A stretch of 64,000 nucleotides of DNA from Psychrobacillus sp. OK028 (GTDB taxonomy: Bacteria; Bacillota; Bacilli; Bacillales_A; Planococcaceae): positions 62,001 to 126,000 of the forward strand of contig NZ_FNHY01000007.1 of the NCBI RefSeq assembly GCF_900103605.1, read 5' to 3'. A model generated the notes under the pieces. It searched no databases and was not told where the DNA came from. It saw only the letters and a list, made by a program, of their open reading frames with translations. How positions within the stretch are numbered: position 1 is the first letter of the stretch; the number at the start of each line of letters is the position of its first letter. The position numbers were made by a program, and so were the translations under genes. This document shows positions 8,885 to 17,348 of the stretch, piece by piece.

Positions 8885-9094
8885 GTGGATTTGAAAGTAA
8901 AAAACAGAATTAAAGAGATACGTCTAACAAAGGGGATTAGTCAAATTCAAATGGCAGAAGATTTACAAATTACAAGACAAACGATTAACGCGGTAGAGAA
9001 TCACAAATATAATCCAAGCTTGGAGCTAGCACTTAAGTTGATAAGTTATTTCGATGTAGCATTAGACGAAATATTTACTTTAGAGGAGGAATAA
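8885..9094 (+). CDS. Small Cro/CI-type HTH regulator
   Basis: A 69-residue protein that is essentially one helix-turn-helix domain: IKEIRLTKGISQIQMAEDL, then QITRQTINAVENHKYNPSLE as the recognition region, ending in an acidic tail (DEIFTLEEE). The length is typical of the YgzD/Cro-CI group of minimal regulators. I chose the GTG at 8885, 7 nt after GAGAGG; a TTG two codons later is possible. Two palindromic operators flank its promoter, suggesting autoregulation. The stop codon is next to the start of the membrane protein gene at 9096, so the pair forms one operon. This HTH plus small membrane protein arrangement is common in Firmicutes, mostly without assigned function. Confidence 0.88.
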   Translation: MDLKVKNRIKEIRLTKGISQIQMAEDLQITRQTINAVENHKYNPSLELALKLISYFDVALDEIFTLEEE

Positions 9095-9095
9095 C

Positions 9096-9491
9096 ATGAA
9101 AAGTTGGCATATCATTATAGCCTGTACGCTGGTTTTTTCAATGAGTATCGGTTTTTACTTAGGTAATTTAATGGTCCCAGATTTACCTGTTGGAACTGTG
9201 GTTGCCGGAATTATTGGTTCGGTTGTAGGTGTAGGAATTGTTCTTGGAACTATTAAATTCCGTGAAAACCGAAAGAAACATAATGTACCTGATGTTGATG
9301 AAAGAACATGGATAAATATTAAAAATTTCTATGCTATCTCGTTATATATAGTTCTATTTGGAAGTATGTTAATTGTATGTTTACTATTTGCACTTGGTAC
9401 AGAAACAATTGAATTAGGTTTTTTAAGTATATATTTATTAATCCTATTTTTTTTATTAGTCATTGGAACATTTGTTGTTAAAAGACAATAA
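9096..9491 (+). CDS. Small multi-pass membrane protein of an HTH operon
   Basis: A 131-residue protein that I cannot assign to a named family. It has four probable TM helices: about residues 4-24, 32-51, 78-101 and 106-126, with a polar loop (KFRENRKKHNVPDVDERTWINIKNF) between helices 2 and 3. It follows the HTH gene directly and has its own ribosome site (GAGGAGG), so the two are co-transcribed. By analogy with similar pairs it may be the regulated output or a sensor for the HTH protein. That is inference. Confidence 0.75.
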   Translation: MKSWHIIIACTLVFSMSIGFYLGNLMVPDLPVGTVVAGIIGSVVGVGIVLGTIKFRENRKKHNVPDVDERTWINIKNFYAISLYIVLFGSMLIVCLLFALGTETIELGFLSIYLLILFFLLVIGTFVVKRQ

Positions 9492-9883
9492 CGTAAAAAA
9501 GAACTATACTTGGATATCTTGAAAGTAAAGAATATGCAGTTTGCTATAAGGAAGATGATTTTAATTGGTATTGGTTTGGAACGGAACCACCTAGTAACTC
9601 ATTTAATTAATTGGGGCTTTAGTAGATATCATAGGGTTGCTTAGGCAAATCTTTTTTCTTATTTAACTAAAGAAGCAGGTTAGTTGAATAAGGTTTCTGG
9701 TTTTAATGGTAAATATGTTTATGAGGAGGAGTTAAATGGAGTAAAGCCTTTTTCTTATAGAAGAAGGAACTTACAGCAGGTTAAGTTAGGCTGAAAATGG
9801 TAGTTGTTATGTCACGTTTCACACAAACTTTGTCATAAGAAAAAAGAGCAATGGTAGATAAATCTAACCTTTGCTCAAGACAT
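9492..9883 (+). pseudogene. Non-coding stretch with short coding remnants
   Basis: No intact gene. Two short open stretches look protein-like. One (about 9508-9609) reads LESKEYAVCYKEDDF then NWYWFGTEPPSNSFN and stops. The other (about 9690-9794) reads KVSGFNGKYVYEEELNG then VKPFSYRRRN and stops after a few more codons. Neither has a start codon or ribosome site. They may be 3' ends of decayed genes; the families are not recognised. Confidence 0.25.
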
Positions 9884-10267
9884 TCAATTATTGCAGATCA
9901 TTAATACGTTTCCGTCTAAATCTTGAAAGTTAAAATAGGCAAAATCACCAATCCGCTCTATTTCTCTAACAACCGTTATTCCCTTGCTTTCAATAAATTT
10001 GTATGCTTCATCAATATCTTTAACGAAGAAATTAAATAAAGCATGGCTCGAAGGGTTTAATGTAAAGTTCGGATCGAAAGTGTGGTCGTCTAAAGTAAGT
10101 CCAGTCTCAGCTGTAATAGGGATATTGTAAACAGGAGATGAAACATTATCCTTATTAAAGGGTATTCCAAGTAGATTGCTGTACCATTCTGCTGATCTTT
10201 CTAAGTTACTAACATGGATAAATACATTATTTACCTTACAAGCGATTGGAGAAGCAATTGAATTCAT
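9884..10267 (-). CDS. VOC family (glyoxalase/bleomycin-resistance fold) protein
   Basis: A 127-residue protein with the two-module vicinal oxygen chelate fold. Module 1 begins VNNVFIHVSNLERSAEWYSNLLG (metal-ligand His in the first strand). Module 2 begins HALFNFFVKDIDEAYKFIESKG and ends in FNFQDLDGNVLMICN, where the family usually has the second metal ligand region. The length is normal for single-domain members. It stands alone on the minus strand. Members range from glyoxalases and thiol transferases to antibiotic-binding proteins, and nothing here decides between them. Confidence 0.85.
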   Translation of the reverse strand: MNSIASPIACKVNNVFIHVSNLERSAEWYSNLLGIPFNKDNVSSPVYNIPITAETGLTLDDHTFDPNFTLNPSSHALFNFFVKDIDEAYKFIESKGITVVREIERIGDFAYFNFQDLDGNVLMICNN

Positions 10268-10582
10268 TTACATTCCACCTTTAATAATTTTCTTTTACTT
10301 ATTCAACAAATCTTAAGAAAAACCTTTTTTTAACATAAATTAGTTATGTCGCAGTTCGATCATAATGTGAAGTAAAAGAGAAACTGCTTTTGGAGACGAA
10401 AAAATAGAGGTGTTCAGAGTGAGGTTACTAATTAGTGTATTAAGAAAAATACTTGAGAAAGATCTTTTTCACACAACACATACAATATTGATAGACCGAA
10501 AAATCAACCATTAACATAACCTTCCATAAAAAAAGAAACCTCAAGCATCCTTTGAATGCTACAGGCTTCTTATAAAATCTAT
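10268..10582. other. Gene-free interval
   Basis: AT-rich spacer with no convincing gene. The only recognisable item is the terminator of the Xre-type gene near its right end (10528-10569). Confidence 0.5.
10528..10569 (-). terminator. Rho-independent terminator of the Xre gene
   Basis: Imperfect 14-bp stem (GAAACCTCAAGCAT against ATGCTACAGGCTTC) followed on the minus strand by seven T. It lies 14 bp past the stop codon of the gene at 10583. Confidence 0.8.
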
Positions 10583-10945
10583 TTAACTATTTCTCCAATC
10601 CTCTTCCCATGATTCTTGACTGTCACTACCCATATTTTTCTCTTTCTCTTGTACAAATTGTTCAAAGGATTTCATCAAACGTTGAAGCAGGATATTTTCT
10701 TCCTCATAGGTGTCTATTTGCTTCACTTCCACCGATGAAACATTAGGCGGAACTCCAGTAAGCTTATGAACGCTAACATTTAAGGCTCTTGCAATAGGTT
10801 TATTGTATCGTTCATCCGGGATATATTCCTTGCGTTCCCAATTCGAAATAGTACTGACAGTAACCTTAAGCTCTAGGGCTAATTCCTCCTGGGACATGTT
10901 CTGCGCTTTTCGTACGGACCGTAATACCTCTCCTTTGATTTGCAT
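10583..10945 (-). CDS. Xre family transcriptional regulator
   Basis: A 120-residue protein. Residues 4-60 are a Cro/CI HTH (LRSVRKAQNMSQEELALEL, then VTVSTISNWERKEYIPDE). The remaining half is acidic and probably helical (EEENILLQRLMKSFEQFVQE, then SWEEDWRNS), and may serve dimerisation. The start is an ATG preceded by GGAGAA. It is a single-gene unit with its own terminator. The target is unknown; no palindromic operator stands out upstream. Confidence 0.85.
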   Translation of the reverse strand: MQIKGEVLRSVRKAQNMSQEELALELKVTVSTISNWERKEYIPDERYNKPIARALNVSVHKLTGVPPNVSSVEVKQIDTYEEENILLQRLMKSFEQFVQEKEKNMGSDSQESWEEDWRNS

Positions 10946-11064
10946 GTATATTCTCCTTTCTAAACATTATCAATTATAAACCTACTAATATTTACCCCAT
11001 TTCATAAATAATATGTAAATTTTCAGATAATGACTAGAATGTACCTATATAAGAGAGTAGTTAT

Positions 11065-11508
11065 TTAGACTGACGAAATACCCCAATCTAATTTTAAAAT
11101 TTCTTTAAATGTTTCGAGCTTTTCCCTACCTATTTGGTCGGCAATCTTCTTCTCTAGACCAGCCTTGAGAGTTTCATATTTTTCATAACATTCGTTGCCT
11201 AGTGCAGTTAACTGGATGCATTTTTCTTTTTTATTGTTCTTTACTGCGCTAATTTCTACTAATCCTTTTGCTTCTAAGCTTTTTATAAATTTATGTGTTG
11301 CCTGGCGTGAAATATTTACTTGTCTATTAATATAGGAAATGGTCGGATTCTTTTTATATATCCTCGCGATAATAAACCATTCTGAATTGGATAAATAAAT
11401 ATCATTGCTGCTATTCCATAATTCTTCCGTTATTTTTCTAATCATAATATGCCTTTCACTAATTAAGTCGATTAAGTCTAAATTATTTACATCGTATTCG
11501 TAACTCAA
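11065..11508 (-). CDS. MarR family transcriptional regulator
   Basis: A winged-helix regulator of about 147 residues. The DNA-binding part is NPTISYINRQVNISRQATHKF (helix-turn-helix) followed by EAKGLVEISAVKNNKKEK as the wing. The C-terminal dimerisation helices read ECYEKYETLKAGLEKKIAD. I place the start at the TTG at 11508, which sits 7 nt after GGGGG. Longer versions beginning at 11565 or 11571 would start inside the operator palindrome. It is divergent from the CarD-like gene at 11653, with two copies of a GTYAACTAAGTTGAC palindrome between them, so it probably represses both itself and that gene. Confidence 0.85.
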   Translation of the reverse strand: MSYEYDVNNLDLIDLISERHIMIRKITEELWNSSNDIYLSNSEWFIIARIYKKNPTISYINRQVNISRQATHKFIKSLEAKGLVEISAVKNNKKEKCIQLTALGNECYEKYETLKAGLEKKIADQIGREKLETFKEILKLDWGISSV

Positions 11509-11566
11509 GCATTTTCCCCCGTCCACTTTTTCTCTGTTACTAAATATACAAGCACTATCACTCATC

Positions 11567-11627
11567 GTCAACTAAGTTGACTAATTTGAAAATTAAGCTT
11601 ACAATTAATTTAGTTAACTAAGTTGAC
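11567..11627. promoter_or_regulatory. Paired palindromic operators between MarR and CarD-like genes
   Basis: GTCAACTAAGTTGAC at 11567-11581 is a perfect 15-bp palindrome. GTTAACTAAGTTGAC at 11613-11627 is the same site with one change. The centres are 46 bp apart in the divergent promoter region. MarR proteins bind palindromes of this size, so the product of 11065-11508 is the likely ligand. Confidence 0.7.
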
Positions 11628-11652
11628 AATATTCTTTAGAGGAGTATGTAGT

Positions 11653-12165
11653 ATGTTTAAAGTTGGAGAACTGATTATTTATTCTGCACACGGTATTTGC
11701 CAAATAGATGATATTTGTGAAAAAACGTATAACGGAATTACAAAGAAATATTATGTTTTACATCCATTAGATAACTTGAAATTGTCGATAAGTACTCCCG
11801 TAAATAATAAGGCAGTAAACATGCTTGAGCTTCTAGATCGAAATGAGGCGAAAATACTATTAAATTCCTTCCATTCCCCAGGTATTGAGTGGATTGAAAA
11901 TAACAAAGAACGTACAAAGGTCTACTCTGATATTATAAATAGCGGCAATCGAAAAGAGCTTTCGAAAGTCGTGAATACATTATTACGAAAAAAAGTTGAA
12001 TTAGAACTTGATAATAAGAAATTACTTGACCAAGATTTGAAGCTATTAATCTCTGTTCAAAACATTCTCTATAGAGAACTGGCATACTCTTTGAATACTT
12101 CATTTGAATCAATTATGGAAGAAATTTCAAACAGTGTACACGCTGAAGTTTCTGCAACAGTTTAA
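11653..12165 (+). CDS. CarD/CdnL-like RNA polymerase-interacting regulator
   Basis: A 170-residue protein. Residues 1-60 are a CarD_CdnL_TRCF Tudor-like domain: MFKVGELIIYSAHGICQIDD, KYYVLHPLDNLKLSISTPV. The remainder is helical (ELSKVVNTLLRKKVELELDN), as in CarD-type proteins, where it binds promoter DNA. Such proteins bind the RNA polymerase beta subunit and modulate initiation. I start at the ATG 11653, which follows AGAGGAG; ten in-frame codons lie upstream but overlap the operator. Here the gene is under apparent MarR control, which is unusual for a family often tied to growth or sporulation. Confidence 0.8.
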   Translation: MFKVGELIIYSAHGICQIDDICEKTYNGITKKYYVLHPLDNLKLSISTPVNNKAVNMLELLDRNEAKILLNSFHSPGIEWIENNKERTKVYSDIINSGNRKELSKVVNTLLRKKVELELDNKKLLDQDLKLLISVQNILYRELAYSLNTSFESIMEEISNSVHAEVSATV

Positions 12166-12213
12166 ATAAACAATAAACCTCCGGCCATGAGGCTTATCAT
12201 TCCATCAGCAAAC

Positions 12214-12260
12214 AAAAAAGACGACCTCTCTCCAAGTTCATCCTTGGAAGAGAGGTCGTC
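12214..12260 (-). terminator. Strong terminator of the dehydrogenase gene
   Basis: A stem of about 17 bp (GACGACCTCTCTCCAAG against CTTGGAAGAGAGGTCGTC, one bulge) followed on the minus strand by TTTTTT. It may also stop transcripts of the CarD-like gene arriving from the other side. Confidence 0.85.
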
Positions 12261-12269
12261 TATTATGTT

Positions 12270-13013
12270 TTATAGGTCTGAAATCATACCGCCATCTACA
12301 ACGAATTGAGATCCTGTTGAATAGCTTGAATCCTCAGAAGCTAAATAAACTACTAGGTTTGAAACCTCTTCTACTTCTGCACGACGGCGAAGCGGAATAT
12401 CTTGCTCCAGTTGTTTTAGGTATTCTTCTACGTCCGGTTGGGCAGCCATTGGCGTTTTAATAATCCCTGGGTGAACAGAGTTTACTCGGATATTAAATTG
12501 ACCAAGCTCGGCTGCAGCACCTTTCGTCATACCAGTAACAGCATGTTTTGAAGCACTATATGCAATTGCAGTTGGTGCACTTACTAAACCATCTACAGAA
12601 GAAATGTTGACGATTGAACCAACGCCAGCTTTTTTCATCGAAGGAACAACGGTTTTCATCCCTAAGAATACACCCAACTCATCTACTTCAAAAGTTAAAC
12701 GGAAATCTGCTTCTGTTAACTCTTCTAATGGTTTGAAAATACCAACACCGGCGTTATTTACTAATACGTTAACAGGAGCCCCGAAAGCTTCTTCAGTTTT
12801 AGCAACAACCTCAGCCCAATTATCAGCTTTTGTTACATCTAATTTTAAAGCAATTGCACCCTCACCAATTTCATCGGCTAAAGCTTGAGCTGCTTCAAGG
12901 TTAACATCAGAAATGGTAACTTTTGCGCCTTCTTGTACAAATTTACGTGCGTGCATTGCACCCATACCTTGAGCAGCACCAGTAATTATAGCGACTTTAT
13001 TTTGAAGTTTCAT
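12270..13013 (-). CDS. Short-chain dehydrogenase/reductase (classical SDR)
   Basis: A 247-residue NAD(P)-dependent oxidoreductase of classical length. The cofactor motif TGAAQGMG is at residues 11-18, NNAGVG near 87, the catalytic Ser in IVNISS near 140 and the catalytic pair YSASK near 153. The PG motif follows (VHPGIIKTPM) and the C-terminus reads SQFVVDGGM. An acidic residue after the second strand (SDVN) favours NAD over NADP. It is most like the 3-alpha-hydroxysteroid or glucose dehydrogenase-like group, but SDR substrates cannot be read from sequence alone. Single-gene unit with its own terminator. Confidence 0.9.
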   Translation of the reverse strand: MKLQNKVAIITGAAQGMGAMHARKFVQEGAKVTISDVNLEAAQALADEIGEGAIALKLDVTKADNWAEVVAKTEEAFGAPVNVLVNNAGVGIFKPLEELTEADFRLTFEVDELGVFLGMKTVVPSMKKAGVGSIVNISSVDGLVSAPTAIAYSASKHAVTGMTKGAAAELGQFNIRVNSVHPGIIKTPMAAQPDVEEYLKQLEQDIPLRRRAEVEEVSNLVVYLASEDSSYSTGSQFVVDGGMISDL

Positions 13014-13239
13014 AATAAAATTCTCTCCCTTGCAATTTTCATTTTTATCTCAAATGTGAGATATCTATAATTTAATTATACTTCGTATTTTTGATATAAC
13101 AAATATTAAGCTCACAGATATCTGAGTAATACCTCTCATATTCTTCACAAATTCTTCCGTAATATACTGGCAGGATATAACTTCCCGATACAATATACAT
13201 ATTAAAGGTTACAGTGTCCAGAACATGAGTTATTTATTA

Positions 13240-13809
13240 TCAGACCGCATTAAGCCTTAGCTCATAAAAATACTGTACAATTGGATGCTTTAACTTCATC
13301 TTCTCGCTCATGTTTAATATTCGTTTCTTTCCAACCCGTCTGTCCACCAAAGCTAGAATATTCAATAAGATATCATTGCTTTCCAAGCTTTCTTCTATAG
13401 GACTGGATAAAAATTTATTAGCTACGACGATAAAATTGGATTTACTTAATGATGACTGTGCTGACATAATCTCTTTGGCATATTCGGAAAGTTTTCTACC
13501 CCTTGCAATCACTTGAAGACGATCCTCCGGAACTATCCCCTTGGTTTCCTTTCTCACCGCTTCCATTTCATCATCGGTGATAGGAATTTGGATACTTGAA
13601 TCATTCTTAATTTCCTGCTCCGTCTCATACCATTTGATTAAAGTAGTTTTATCATTCATATTGAGTATGTTTTTCTTATCTAATGCAATATAACAAGTTC
13701 CAGCTTTACCAGGCAAATAACGGTAACTTGTTGCACGGTATTCAACTCTTTTATCTAGTGCAGGACAGAGAAAGCTCTCCAGATTTTGCTTCAATTTGCT
13801 CCAAGACAT
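13240..13809 (-). CDS. Conserved hypothetical protein, possibly SF0329-like
   Basis: A 189-residue soluble protein beginning MSWSKLKQNLESFLCPALDK, with a conserved-looking segment VEYRATSYRYLPGKAGTCYI and later IKWYETEQEIKND. From memory this resembles the protein family labelled SF0329 in public annotation, which has no established function; I hold that loosely. The ATG at 13809 is preceded by AAGGAGAA; an upstream in-frame extension to 13938 lacks a ribosome site and is rejected. No membrane segments. No partner gene is evident. Confidence 0.75.
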   Translation of the reverse strand: MSWSKLKQNLESFLCPALDKRVEYRATSYRYLPGKAGTCYIALDKKNILNMNDKTTLIKWYETEQEIKNDSSIQIPITDDEMEAVRKETKGIVPEDRLQVIARGRKLSEYAKEIMSAQSSLSKSNFIVVANKFLSSPIEESLESNDILLNILALVDRRVGKKRILNMSEKMKLKHPIVQYFYELRLNAV

Positions 13810-13976
13810 GAAATTCTCCTTAATCTTTATTTTATAAATATTTATCGAGGTAATCTTCCTACTTACCATCATACAATAAAAAATATTACTTTTAGTTATT
13901 TTTAATCCGTTTGGCATGTCGCTCATTATTCTCGGCACATCTGAGATCTAAATAACTCTAAACACTGTGGAGTTAG

Positions 13977-14162
13977 GACCAAACGCATGATGAAATGCAA
14001 GTTATGATGTACTGGGATACTAAGGAACAATTCGAAGCTTGGCGCAACTCTGATGACTTCAAAAACTCTCACAAACGTGATGAAAGCGGAAGTTCAGAAG
14101 ATTCACCTGTACTTAAAAGTGAGCTAGTTATCGCTGAAATCGTTTCTGTGTTAACGAAATAA
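13977..14162 (+). pseudogene. 3' remnant of a heme-degrading monooxygenase (HmoA/IsdG-like)
   Basis: An open stretch of 61 codons follows an in-frame TAG and lacks any proper start. It reads MMYWDTKEQFEAWRNSDDF and HKRDESG, close to the C-terminal half of antibiotic-biosynthesis-monooxygenase-fold heme oxygenases of the HmoA type. The N-terminal half is missing. A strong terminator follows at 14283. It is probably the leftover of a deletion event. Confidence 0.6.
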
Positions 14163-14282
14163 TCTCTAAAGGATTTAGCTTAATAAGATGTCGAATCCTA
14201 TTTTGAAATCGGTGTAGAATGTAAGGAGCTTAACCTTCCCCTGGTAGTTAAGAATTCTTATTTAACACGTCAGCAAAATACG

Positions 14283-14327
14283 AAAGGAGGAATCCCGGAT
14301 GTTGTTCAGGGGTTCCTCCTTTAATTT
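14283..14327 (+). terminator. Rho-independent terminator after the monooxygenase remnant
   Basis: Stem AAAGGAGGAATCCC against GGGGTTCCTCCTTT followed by AATTTTT. It is the likely original terminator of the now truncated gene upstream. Confidence 0.8.
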
Positions 14328-14438
14328 TTGAAATAGTACCATACTTATTTTTGAGGCTCTCCTATCTACTTAAAGTAAGTGAAAAGAAAAGCCTAGCAAT
14401 GGCTATAGAATACTTATGAAAATTATTAACTTTTTCAT

Positions 14439-15884
14439 TTATATTTCAAAGGCAGTAAAACTACCCTCATCATCAAAATCTTTAATACTAATAACTTTAT
14501 CGGCAAACTGTTCAACCGCATCTATGCTGTTTCCTCCTATTACAAGGGATAGCACCTTAAAACTCTTTTCCTTTTTCTTTCTATTAAACCCTTCAAGAAA
14601 TAACCCGGATAGCCTATCTTCTCCGTCTGTTACAAACACAATATCCGCTTGTTTAAAACGGCTTTCGCTAATTACATTTACTGCTCCTTCAAGAGGAAGT
14701 GAAAAGTTCGTACCTCCACCTAAGAAAGTTTGGGCTAGATGGATTATATCTGAACTTTTTATTTTTCCTTTTTCAAATGTTAAAACTTGCGTCGAGGAAG
14801 AAAACAAAATTAAACAAAAATCCCTTCCTTGTTTTCTGGCAATGGACATAAGAGCTAGCGAAAAACCTTTGGATTGGGTCTCTAGTATTTGCATACTTCC
14901 CGATTGATCCAGACATAGTATGATTGGTCCCTTCCCTAATATCTTTCGACCTTTTTGCTCATATTGCATCGTCTGCCCTTCTACAAGGCGCCGAAGAAAG
15001 TCGTTCTTTGTAATTTGGTTTGTATATAGGCTTAATTCTATTGGGAGTAATCTCTCTACATCGTTGCCTAACGCAACCCCACTTCTTTCTATTGAATCAC
15101 TTTTCATGCGCTTTTGCTTTTTTCCAGCTATCTGTTTCAATCTTCCAGCCCAATCCGCAATTTCTTTCATCTTCTTGTTAGCTGCAATTTTTTCAGCTAA
15201 TGAAATTTGATCACGTAAAGGAATCTTTTTCAGTTCTGCATCCGCAGTCCCTGCACTGTAGCCTCCGAGCAATGACTTTAGACTATCTTTTACTTGTTCT
15301 GTTTCTTCCATGGCATGAGTTAATAATTCGGAGAAGCTGTCACTGTTGTTTTGAAGCATCCATTGCAATTTCTCGTTAAACTTATCCATCGCTTCTTTAA
15401 AAATTTTCTCTGACTCCAAAATTCGATTTTCCGTCTTTACTTCCCGTACTTGCATTTGAGATTTCCTTTTGAACGTGTGAAGTTCTTGTATCTGTTTCTG
15501 AAAATTTATATCTTGCTTTTTTTGGTTATCCAACCACTGATTCACCTTATCTCCAAATTTCACAGTAGCAATAGCAGACGATAAATCATCCAATCGGGTG
15601 AAGTTCCGGTATTCAAGGAAGTATGTATCCTTCATAATTCTTCCCATGAGTGATTTATTGACCATCAGAATGGTATCAACATCTCTTTCCGTAATTTCAG
15701 GTTTCATCTTATATAAGGCAGCCCAAATGTCGGCTAGTAATGGTTCGAACATCGGCAACTCACCTTCAGCTCTGATTTTTTGAAGACCTAGTGACATCTC
15801 AAAAACTTCTTTGAAACGTCTTTTATCGAATGAGTCTGTGTTTAATACGGAAAGATTGTCGATGTAACTTTTAGGATACTTCAC
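14439..15884 (-). CDS. VWA domain protein, ViaA/CoxE-like partner of the MoxR ATPase
   Basis: A 481-residue protein. The N-terminal 300 residues are helical with charged stretches. The C-terminal part is a von Willebrand A domain: the metal-site motif DQSGSM (in ILCLDQSGSM), the threonine region FLGGGTNFSLPL, and the aspartate in IVFVTDGEDRL. This architecture matches ViaA of the RavA-ViaA system, which works with a MoxR AAA+ ATPase in maturation or quality control of membrane or metal-dependent complexes. I start at the GTG 15884 (after AGAGGTG); a GTG three codons earlier is possible. It lies directly downstream of the MoxR gene and is co-transcribed. Confidence 0.85.
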   Translation of the reverse strand: MKYPKSYIDNLSVLNTDSFDKRRFKEVFEMSLGLQKIRAEGELPMFEPLLADIWAALYKMKPEITERDVDTILMVNKSLMGRIMKDTYFLEYRNFTRLDDLSSAIATVKFGDKVNQWLDNQKKQDINFQKQIQELHTFKRKSQMQVREVKTENRILESEKIFKEAMDKFNEKLQWMLQNNSDSFSELLTHAMEETEQVKDSLKSLLGGYSAGTADAELKKIPLRDQISLAEKIAANKKMKEIADWAGRLKQIAGKKQKRMKSDSIERSGVALGNDVERLLPIELSLYTNQITKNDFLRRLVEGQTMQYEQKGRKILGKGPIILCLDQSGSMQILETQSKGFSLALMSIARKQGRDFCLILFSSSTQVLTFEKGKIKSSDIIHLAQTFLGGGTNFSLPLEGAVNVISESRFKQADIVFVTDGEDRLSGLFLEGFNRKKKEKSFKVLSLVIGGNSIDAVEQFADKVISIKDFDDEGSFTAFEI

Positions 15885-15899
15885 AAGGGACACCTCTTT

Positions 15900-17075
15900 T
15901 CACATTTTAAAAAATATACTCGAGGACCATCTTTGTTCATTTAAGTTATCCAAATGACAAGGTTCTAAAACTCTATCTAAAATTTCCTGTTGCATCGAGG
16001 TTACTTTATTTAGTAAAACATCGATATCAGCCTGCCGACTTTGATGGTGAATTTTAAGCTTATTTAATTCAGCCACTAAGGTTTTCATTTTTTGAGTTGC
16101 TTCCATTCCAGCCTCTGGTGACTGATCGTGGAGAGTGGAGTAGAATATTTCATTTGCTTCATTTTTAAGGGAATATAGGGTTTGCGTAATAGCGTCATGT
16201 GCATGGTTCCGGACAATGTAGGATACGATTTCTTTTTGGTCTACCTTTTCCCAAAGAACATTTTCAAGGATCATAAGATCATCCATCTGGACGACCTCCC
16301 TTTGACTAATCAATGCTTTAGCTTGCAGGACGCTCAATGACTGCTTGAACCTTCTGTCCGATGGGCGAATTCCTTCATCCCTCAGCCCCACACGAATTTT
16401 CGAAAGGGCTTTATATACCTCATCAGGAATGACTACATTATCGGTCAAAAACTGGAGGTACACTAATTCTTCCATTGTCATGAAAGGCATTTGCATAGTT
16501 TGTCCAGCAGATTTTAACATCGAGACAAAATTCGTTTCATCTGCAATAGGGTTAATCTCATATCGCAAAAGGAAACGATCATATAAAGCATCAAGCCCTT
16601 CTTCTTCGTCTGGGTATTCATTCGAAGCACCTATTACAGACATCAAGGGAACTTGAACTGGTGTCCCGTTATTATAGAATTGTCTTTCGTTAATTAGTGT
16701 CAGCATGCTATTCAAAATAGCAGAATTTGCTTTAAAGATTTCATCTAAGAAAACTAAATTTGCTTCTGGCATCTTATTTGTAGTAATCCTTTGGTAAACA
16801 CCTTGCTCCAAACCTTTTAACGATAATGGACCAAATACTTCCTCTGGTGTACTGAACTTTGTCAGCAACCATTGAAAATATGTGCTTCCCTCTATAATTG
16901 TAGATAATTCACTAGACAATGCCGATTTAGCAGTTCCTGCAGGACCGATCATGAGCATATGTTGCCTTGAGAGTAATGCAACTAGAATTCCCTCAACCTC
17001 CATCTCTCGTTCCAAAAACTTTGAATTGAGCGCCTGTCTGATTTGAACTAACTTATTGTAATTAGTAACTATCAT
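15900..17075 (-). CDS. MoxR family AAA+ ATPase, RavA-like
   Basis: A 391-residue ATPase. Walker A GPAGTAKSAL is near residue 40, Walker B LVFLDEIFKANS near 110, sensor 1 ASNEYPDE near 150, and arginine-finger region DRFLLRYEI near 165. A C-terminal helical region of about 130 residues (EATQKMKTLVAELNKLKIHH) follows the core as in RavA. It is the first gene of a two-gene operon with the VWA protein. Such pairs act as chaperone-like machines; the client here is unknown and the flanking genes give no clear hint. Confidence 0.88.
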   Translation of the reverse strand: MIVTNYNKLVQIRQALNSKFLEREMEVEGILVALLSRQHMLMIGPAGTAKSALSSELSTIIEGSTYFQWLLTKFSTPEEVFGPLSLKGLEQGVYQRITTNKMPEANLVFLDEIFKANSAILNSMLTLINERQFYNNGTPVQVPLMSVIGASNEYPDEEEGLDALYDRFLLRYEINPIADETNFVSMLKSAGQTMQMPFMTMEELVYLQFLTDNVVIPDEVYKALSKIRVGLRDEGIRPSDRRFKQSLSVLQAKALISQREVVQMDDLMILENVLWEKVDQKEIVSYIVRNHAHDAITQTLYSLKNEANEIFYSTLHDQSPEAGMEATQKMKTLVAELNKLKIHHQSRQADIDVLLNKVTSMQQEILDRVLEPCHLDNLNEQRWSSSIFFKM

Positions 17076-17348
17076 GTTTTATAACTCCTTGTTTTGTAAT
17101 ATAAACGGAAAATGTAGTGTATCCATCCCATTTCTTGCGGAAATTATATTCTAGAAATAGTTTTAATTACAGTTTGATTCAAAATCAGCCATTTACTCTT
17201 TCATTTATAACAATAAAAATTCAGCAAATTAATGAGAGGCATCGATATTTCATATAGCATAACCTCTCTAGATGCTAATGAGGTACTAATAGAACAGTTC
17301 TAATCATATTCTTAGAAAGGAAAACAGGAAGAAGGAGTGCAAGGTTAG
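17076..17348. other. Divergent promoter region, MoxR operon and sugar dehydrogenase
   Basis: 272 bp of AT-rich DNA between divergent genes. It should hold both promoters, but I could not pick either with confidence. Confidence 0.4.

Noticed and set aside
13810-13938. N-terminal extension of the SF0329-like gene
   Set aside because: No ribosome site upstream, while the ATG at 13809 has AAGGAGAA and begins the conserved sequence.
17245-17315. Possible further integrase remnant
   Set aside because: AGATGCTAATGAGGTACTAATAG resembles the integrase piece at 29755, but the match is short and interrupted; not enough to call.
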